Of a DNA stretch of 60,000 nucleotides, positions 39,284 to 60,000 are shown piece by piece (position 1 is the first letter of the stretch; each line of letters starts with the position of its first letter). The notes below the pieces were generated by a model. The model was given only the letters and a program-made list of their open reading frames with translations. It was not told the origin of the DNA and did not search any database. The position numbers and the translations under genes were made by a program. This DNA is from Chrysomallon squamiferum (lineage: Eukaryota; Mollusca; Gastropoda; Neomphalida; Peltospiridae). The stretch covers positions 2,563,167-2,623,166 of the forward strand of contig CM022665.1 of assembly GCA_012295275.1 (NCBI GenBank). Direction: 5' to 3'.

Positions 39284-41578
39284 ATGTCTCCCATTCCTAA
39301 CTCTGAATCAGAATGTGATGACAACAAATTAACTGAAGGAGAAGACTTGAGTAACGCTGATTTAATCATTCCTCCTGATCTTGAGAGTACTGAAGAGGAG
39401 GATGAAGATGGTCAAAATAATGTTTATCTGGGTTATATTCCTCTTTCACAAGATCCTGCAGAAAATTTAACAGATTCTGATGAAAATGATCACTCTGATG
39501 TTACTACACAGTCTAGTACAATAACTGAACTAGCAGAAGGCACTGGTATTTCACACGATAATTTGCACGATACTTTATCAAAAGACAACTTACCATTATA
39601 TCTGCAGGCAAGTACATAGCTGGATTGTCTTTCAGATCATCCTTATTTGCATTAGTTAACTTTTGAAAATGTATGTTTTGTTAAAAAAAAATTTCAGTCA
39701 GATGAAAAACGATTTTCACATTAATAAAAAAAAAAAGCCACTTTAATGAAATTATGACACAGAATGAACTTGACTTCATTTTTCGTTGTATATTTACAAA
39801 TAATTTATTTATCTTTTTTTTTTTACTATTCATTTGTATTAATTTAATGATTTTATTATTCAAAAATAGGCACCAGATATGCCCAAAACTGATAAGAAAA
39901 ACATAATTTGGAATCAGGCAAGAGAAACAAGTGAAATTAAAATGGATCCAGGTAAATAAATATGCAACAGAGTGAAATTTATTACTCATATTTTTTGATA
40001 GATCTGAGATACTGTGTGTTTGGAGTCAAATTGGCTGGCTTAATAAAAACAAGATTTTAGGACATAGAATAAAATACTGTTATAATGAACTAGCTTCATT
40101 GGTGTGTTACACAGTTGTTGTACATGCATATATTTGCAGAGGTTGATATTCTTCAGGAAACCGGCCATACTCTGTTTTTCTAAGTGTAATGATTTGAAGT
40201 TTGCTTTCTGAATGAAAACCATATACAGATTTATAATACTAGTATAAATGCTATCCTGATTTAAAAAATAGCCTGTTAATTGTCACTACTTAATATCATT
40301 TGGAATGTGGATCTCCTAGAAATAATTATGTAGTGAGACATATTTTACAGAAGACAATAGCATCAGTGAAATAACACACCAAACTACTCAGTGACTGAAT
40401 CCTTACCCATCCTAATCAGCTGGTGAAAGCAAACAAAATTACTTGGATTGTATTTTTAGTGTGCTCATTAACATGGTTCTGCAGTTGTGTACATTGATGT
40501 GGTTTGATACAGAAATTAAGGTATTTCGTGTTTCGTTACATACACATTCATTTCCACTGCAATTAACTATCTGGGACCAGGAATTTGGTTTGTTGTACAA
40601 GTTAATTCATTATCCATTTTTTATTCTTTGCAACACAGTTTAATAAAGTAAGTGTTAGTTCTTGGAGTACTTACTTCAGTCTTTGTTTTACATAAAACTG
40701 ATAATTTGTGGCTCTTTGTGCATATCTGAATTAAATTATTACTGTCTTTGTGTGTATTTACATATGTTTTAAACAACAACATATTATTATCATTATCATT
40801 ATGCAGCAGTAGTGTCCCATTGTTGGATGAAAGCCTTAGCATGTTGTTTCTGTATCTTCTTGTTGTCTTTCCATTGCCTTGCTGGCCTTCTTTCATAGTT
40901 TCCAAGTGATAATACATTTGTTACCTGCTGATGTGCCCTCCTCAGTCCACTTGTCTTCTAACCAATTCAGTCACATCAATGACCTTTATTTTCTTTTACC
41001 CAGAAGTGAGTGCGGGGGTTTTGTTCTGATATGTAACATTCTTTCATCTTTGTAAGGATGCTATTTTGTTCTATGCTGGAATCATACTAGTTGCATGTCT
41101 CGTCAAGCAGTTTAAATATGCATCAGTATTGAAACTGCCTGATCACCCATTTGTTTATTTATTATTATTATTATTATTATTTTGTTTTTTGTTGTATATT
41201 TTACAGTTGTAATTCAGGGAATTTAAAAATAATTTTCAAATTACTAAATTGAGTAGTTGATGGTACTGATTATCTGCAATGGATAATCTGCAATTCCTCT
41301 ATCTTAGAGACATGTTACTTCAAGCGTTTGTGTTTTTTATGATGTTATCTTTCTGTTTTGTGATTATGATGCACAATAAATTGTTTTTGTTTGTTTCAGA
41401 AGTAGCAACTACAATAAAGGCTGCCATGGCTGGGTTTCAGCTGCCACCATCAAACATTCCAAACTGGGCAAAGGAGATATCTGAAGATGAATGGAAAGAA
41501 CAACTGGTGTCCAAAATCAGTTTAGATAGTTTGAAAAGTGATCACAACAAAAATTCAAATGCAGATAATTTGACATAG
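39284..41578 (+). CDS. MEA1: MEA1 (male-enhanced antigen 1 family), three coding exons, 194 residues
   Basis: Coding exons: 39284-39607 (exon begins 39277), 39870-39951, 41400-41578; stop TAG at 41576-41578. The N-terminal half is acidic and Ser/Thr-rich, with YLGYIPLSQDPAE (residues 49-61) matching the Y.PL.QDPE segment of vertebrate MEA1. The C-terminal block (residues 136-178; KAAMAGFQLPPSNIPNWAKE and ISEDEWKEQL) matches [31 protein letters not shown] of the human protein. Length is close to human MEA1 (about 185 residues). Biochemical function is not established; in mammals it is highly expressed in testis. Intron 1 uses a GC donor (CAG|GCAAGT); the only nearby GT alternative would run into a stop in exon 2, so the GC site is required. 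The ATG is the first in its exon, with GAA before it. Confidence 0.92.
40795..41060. repeat. Probable decayed non-LTR element fragment in MEA1 intron 2
   Basis: The stretch is GC-richer than its surroundings and includes GTCCCATTGTTGGATGAAAG followed by CTTGTTGTCTTTCCATTGCC, CCTCCTCAGTCCACTTGTC and AGTCACATCAATGACCTTTA. The order resembles the widespread 'CCACTGCTGGACATAGGCC... GTCACRTCAATGAC' 3' region of RTE-like retroelements in invertebrates. No reading frame survives. It is a resemblance from memory, not an alignment. Confidence 0.4.
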
Positions 41579-42654
41579 ATGTAAAATTATCAACAGACAC
41601 AGGACTATATTTTGATCTACATGTGAATAAAAACAAACAAAAAATGCCCAACAGCTATTTAATTTAAACCACTGAAAGTTGTTTTTTTGCAAGTGATTGG
41701 TGTAGATTACATATCTATGAAGAAATGAGACTATTATTTATTACATTTGTTATAGCTGAAGTTTTAAAATTTAACATTTTAAATTAAACTAAAATATTGT
41801 TACAATTTTCTGTAACTACAAAAAAAAATGTACATATTGGTAACATAAAGCTGGACCTTAATTACATTAATCACTGTAATATTTATTTAATGTGAATACT
41901 ACTCGTCATTATCTTTGTCAGTTGGTGCTGATGTAGATAAATACTTTGTGACTGTCAATTGTTTGTATGAATCTTGTTTTATTATTCTGAAGAAAAATTT
42001 TAAATATATATATAGAATTCATTTTGTGACTTGAATCATATATTTTTAAAAATTACACTGCTTTTACATGAATTTTATAGAACATAAATGTGCACTGACA
42101 GTGAATGCTTTACAAACAGCTTTGTTCTCGTCATTTTAGATTAGTAGTGCCAGACATGTTTTCACACACCCTTGAATCTGATATTTATCTAAATCTGCCA
42201 GCTATCCTTTCCATGACACAGAGTTTAAAAAAAAAAAAAAAAAAAAAAAATTCCAATGCCATTGAGCCAGATAGTAGAATTTGCACTGCTTCAGATTAAT
42301 GTGCCGTCAAATCATAGCCATTTGAAAAAGTATCCTGTGTTATACAATAATTTGATTATATAACAGTATAAACTATCAGGTTGAAGACAACAATTGCAGA
42401 TTATACTGGTTCATAGATTTGGGAATGAATTAATATTATGACTTAACCTTTGCCACATGCAATGGAAAGCAGATGGTTATGGTGACTCTAAATGATATAA
42501 AGTTGAACTCTGGCTTTTTTCTTCAGATGTTGGTTTGTTTTCAAGTCAAGTTAGTGATGGATGAATTTAAAATTTTTTTGGTGGAGGGCAGTGATAGCAA
42601 TAAATGTTCTGAAGGAAGACTATATCTTTCATTTGTGGTTATACTGTGTCAGAG
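41579..42654 (+). other. MEA1 3' flank, with early poly(A) signal
   Basis: AATAAA at 41626-41631 lies 48 nt after the stop and could end a very short 3' UTR, although AT richness makes the hexamer frequent. A run of about 24 A at 42227-42250 is present. I recognise no gene in this stretch. Confidence 0.5.
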
Positions 42655-42823
42655 CTGTGGTTAAAGACCAATCACAAGAAACCTACTGCTAACGCTCAGC
42701 AGGCTACTCTTTCCAATTAGCAGCAGTTATCGTTTATATGCATAATGCATAGCATGGCCTTTGTTACAACACTTGTGAAGCACTGGCTAGAATGAAAAAC
42801 AGCCCAATGGATCCACCCACTAT
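42655..42823 (-). repeat. SINE fragment (same family as the copy near 48.2 kb)
   Basis: It shares an ordered series of blocks with the 48.2-kb copy: CTA.TCTT.CCAATTAGCAG, a GCATA/TGG segment, then TGT.ACA.CAC or .CAG, GCACTGGCTAGAATGAAAAAC against GCTCTGGCTGCAACAAGGAA-type sequence, and CCCAATGGATCCACC. It lacks most of the tRNA-like head and the TTCC tail. The orientation is minus, as in the fuller copy. Confidence 0.75.
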
Positions 42824-45800
42824 CTAAATTTCTAAAATCAGGTGAATGTAAAGGTTTCTGTAAAGCATGAAATCATCTTTTATTATTTTAGTTTATAAGA
42901 TGTGGTGGGTGAACACATAATATTAATTTATTAACAATGCATCTCTCTCCAATAAATAGGACTTGATTGTCAACATCCCTTAAAAAGATTCTGCAATTTA
43001 TAACAAATATTAGCACATTTTTACCACACTGATCAGTTTTCAATTTCAATACTTTTACAATCATGTAGAATATATCCCTTGCATCAAAAATCATCTTTAG
43101 TTCAAAATGCTTATTTTATTTAACAGTGAACAAAATTATTTTTTTTTCAACCATGCACAATTTTAATTTACAAATAACAAAAACAAGTGTATACATGTAA
43201 TCATGCTCATACATAAATGAACTTAGTCATTTTATTACTTATTTGTGAATGAACATTTGACCAAAACTGTAATTTTTAAAACAAAATTTCTTGTTATAAT
43301 TTTTCTTTAAACTCCTGATAAAATCTGTGCTCAGTAGATTATACAACTCACTTTGATCTGAAGATAAAAGTATTTTTTTGACCTCATCATAAATAGTCCA
43401 ACATAAATGGACATCACACATCACCAGAAGAAAACAAGTACAGTAATATAGTTAACATTATCAATATAAAAGGACATGACTTTTCATCAGTACAATCTTG
43501 AACAAGCATTCATTCATCAAATCACTAACATTATCATTATAATGGTTTCCTCGTTATGAAATTTTTATACAACAAAAATAAGGATATATTATTTCTTCCT
43601 CTATTACTGTGGTTATATGTGATGTATTAATGTTCTTTCATGTGTTTAATGGAAAAGATCACAACAGTCAGTGTACATCAAAATGTTAAAATTAATTCTG
43701 ATTGTTCACAATAAAATTTCAAAAAAAAAGAAGAAAAAAAAGAGAAAATAAGCTTGTCTTTCTTTAACCAAAATAATGTTCTGTACAACTTGTAATTATT
43801 GTATTAATAATACAAGAACAAATTATTACTGAAAAACATCAGCATATTTAAACAGTTTTAGGAATATTCCAGAAACTGTCAACAGATAAAGAAAACAATA
43901 AGAAATGAATTCAAATTTATTTGGTGTGGTTTATTATATATGAATAATTTATCTTATTGACTGCATTGAATAGTTGTCTTATTAAGATCAGTATAAAATG
44001 CTAATAGTTTGTAGCAAATGCATGCAGTGATATAAATCTAAATACATCATTATGTAATAATCAGATTTAATTAAATATGACCAAAGATTCATTAATCTGC
44101 ATTTAATTAATATATTTTTAAATTATTTTACATTACAAACTAAAAATATTCTTAAGTATTAAAAGAAATTCTGCAATTATTACACTAAGTATTTACCTTT
44201 ACACTGGAAGACTGTGGAGATTATAATTGTTTAAATGTTACTAAAAATATAAAAAGTATTTTGTATGCATCAACAACCATTTCTTAGAAACAAAAAGATC
44301 ACAGCTGCTGCTCAAATGAAAATGTGTACAGAAACACAAGAAAAAAAAACAAATCAGTGATTACTGTAAATGAAGGAATGCAATAAATCTGCACAGAAAA
44401 AGATAATATACTCCATTTAACAATAAGCTCAAGTTACTTTATATTTATTTTATTTACTCAAATGTTAAAGATTTTCAAGGTCAGTATCTACAATTTTATC
44501 TTTTTAGGGCTTTAGTGCCTGCAACTGATAACGAAAAGCTGACATCCAAAGAAAGATGTTTTATATTAAAATTATCAATGTTAAGCTGTAATACCAAAAA
44601 ATACCAAATAAATCATTACGAAGATGAAAACATTTAATATTGTAAATTATCATAATAAAAAAAATTGCCAAGATTTTCCAAACCCAAACTGTCCGATTTT
44701 CTTTTTCCATTTATATATCTGCTTCTGAATGCATATTTATCAGAGTCTATGTGAGGTAGAGTTGTCTGATAAGGATACTCTTTAATCTACTTTCAATCAG
44801 AGGAGAAAGATGTTACTTTTCATGACCAGTTCTGGAAAGTGGCTTATTTAACATCTGGTAAACACACAACTTAATCAGTAAACTAAAATTTATATTTTTA
44901 CTTAATCACTTGAGCAATCATTTTTCTTTCAAGGAAGAAAGAAAATGTAGTTTTTCCAGTGCAGAATTATTAATTATTTTAATACACTTGTTTTCCCCTG
45001 CTGTTGTTTTTATACCCAGTATTAATTCCCACTAAACTGTAGGTACCACAACATTTTATTTAGGCCTCAGCCTAAATGATAGCAATGTAAATATTACATA
45101 TTTCACCATAAAATGAGAACCATACTTGTGTATTGCTACATTACATTAAAACATGCTAAATTCTTAAAAATATAAATTGAACATAATAAATAAAAGTAAA
45201 AATAAACAAATACAAGTAAAAATTATGATGAAGTAAAAAATAAAATGTAATTCATTCTATAATATTATCTCCACTGATTCCATAAATTACTATTTTCTCT
45301 CATGGCTCACTCCCAACAACACAGGATTAATTCTTATAAGCAAACATATTTTTAATAACAAATCAAACTGCACAATATTTCATTTCCATGTATGAAGATG
45401 CTATCATATTATTCTTACAGATTTGTCATTAATGTTACAAAAAGGTTTCAGCTGTTGAACACAGCAATTAGCCATGGTACAGCACACAACAGTAACTTAC
45501 ATTACACCTTGGTTGTAACATCTGACAAAACACTATATATAATTTTTTTTTTCTTTTTTTTTTTCTTAATTCCTTTTTCCTGATGTGGGTACAAAAAACA
45601 TATGTGCACACAAATGGTTTGGTAATTTTTTCTCTTTTATCACATCATCCAAAGTAGTTTTATTTAATTTAAATTTACAATAGCTCATTGCTGCAGCATT
45701 GAGTAGAAAACATGAGCATGAAAGTCAAAGGTAATATGCCAATGATAGAAGTCACAGTCACCCAAGTCTTATTCATCCATGCTATGCCAGTGATAGAGGC

Positions 45801-45829
45801 ACAACAATCAATTGTTTCATTACAGGTTG
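42824..45829. other. Convergent intergenic region and presumed PPP2R5 3' UTR
   Basis: AT-rich sequence between the SINE fragment and the PPP2R5 stop codon. Many TTTATT hexamers (minus-strand AATAAA) exist, the first at about 45659-45664, so the real poly(A) site cannot be chosen. The 3' UTR of PPP2R5 should occupy the right part. I see no additional gene. Confidence 0.55.
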
Positions 45830-59828
<13,999 letters not shown>

Positions 59829-60000
59829 CTGAAAAGAAAAGGAAATAAAACATATTTGGTTTCCTTGTCACTTGCAAAGGCAGAGAGTGAGAATACTGTT
59901 TTATTTTTTTTTATTTTTTTTTTTGGTGTGTATGTGTGTGGATAGGCCATTTTGTGACCAAATCACGAAAGTTTCCTTTTTATTTACTACATTTTATATT
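59829..60000. other. PPP2R5 intron at the right window edge
   Basis: Intron upstream of the exon STVKSTISTKTAGKEGTENE. A pyrimidine-rich acceptor (CTTTTCAG on the minus strand) precedes the exon. The first exon, expected to encode a short Met-Pro-Tyr-Lys-like start, is not in the window. Confidence 0.6.

Overview
This is an AT-rich, intron-dense stretch of an invertebrate animal nuclear genome. It carries parts of two large genes and one complete small coding region. Every splice junction given here was read from GT/GC...AG boundaries and checked for reading-frame continuity by hand. Two short interspersed elements near 42.7 and 48.2 kb have a tRNA-like head and a TTCC-repeat tail of a kind I associate with gastropod and bivalve genomes. 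A mollusc, or at least a lophotrochozoan, is therefore the best guess, but the species cannot be named from this window.

Region 1 (about 0.16-35.3 kb, minus strand) is the ubiquitin-specific protease USP34. I can follow 61 coding exons from the initiator Met (35315-35317) to the left edge. They sum to exactly 8,409 nt, or 2,803 codons, with no frame break. The catalytic Cys codon (11763-11765) and His codon (7571-7573) are intact. Roughly the last fifth of the protein lies beyond position 1.

Region 2 (35.3-39.3 kb) is intergenic. It holds a dead CR1/Jockey-like non-LTR retrotransposon (about 36.02-37.15 kb), a long (TA)n array, and a small CpG-containing patch with an ETS-type motif that could be the promoter of the next gene. 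Region 3 (39.28-41.58 kb, plus strand) is a three-exon MEA1 orthologue whose first intron has a GC donor.

Region 4 (41.6-45.8 kb) is the tail-to-tail gap, with a SINE fragment. Region 5 (45.8-59.83 kb, minus strand) is a PP2A B56-family regulatory subunit (PPP2R5, closest to the delta/gamma type). Fifteen coding exons are visible, and the first exon or exons lie beyond 60 kb. It has one single-base frame disruption at a homopolymer, and one of its introns holds a decayed copy of a neighbouring exon.

The three genes form no operon or pathway unit. They are ordinary conserved metazoan housekeeping and signalling genes: deubiquitination, a small conserved protein of unclear role, and phosphatase targeting. 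The convergent MEA1/PPP2R5 pair matches the arrangement I recall at human 6p21 (MEA1 beside PPP2R5D), so the linkage may be ancient. I found no evidence of a novel biological system. The best leads are the ancient linkage, the relic exon, the two GC-AG introns, the Cys/His-rich acidic insert of USP34 and the probable homopolymer error.
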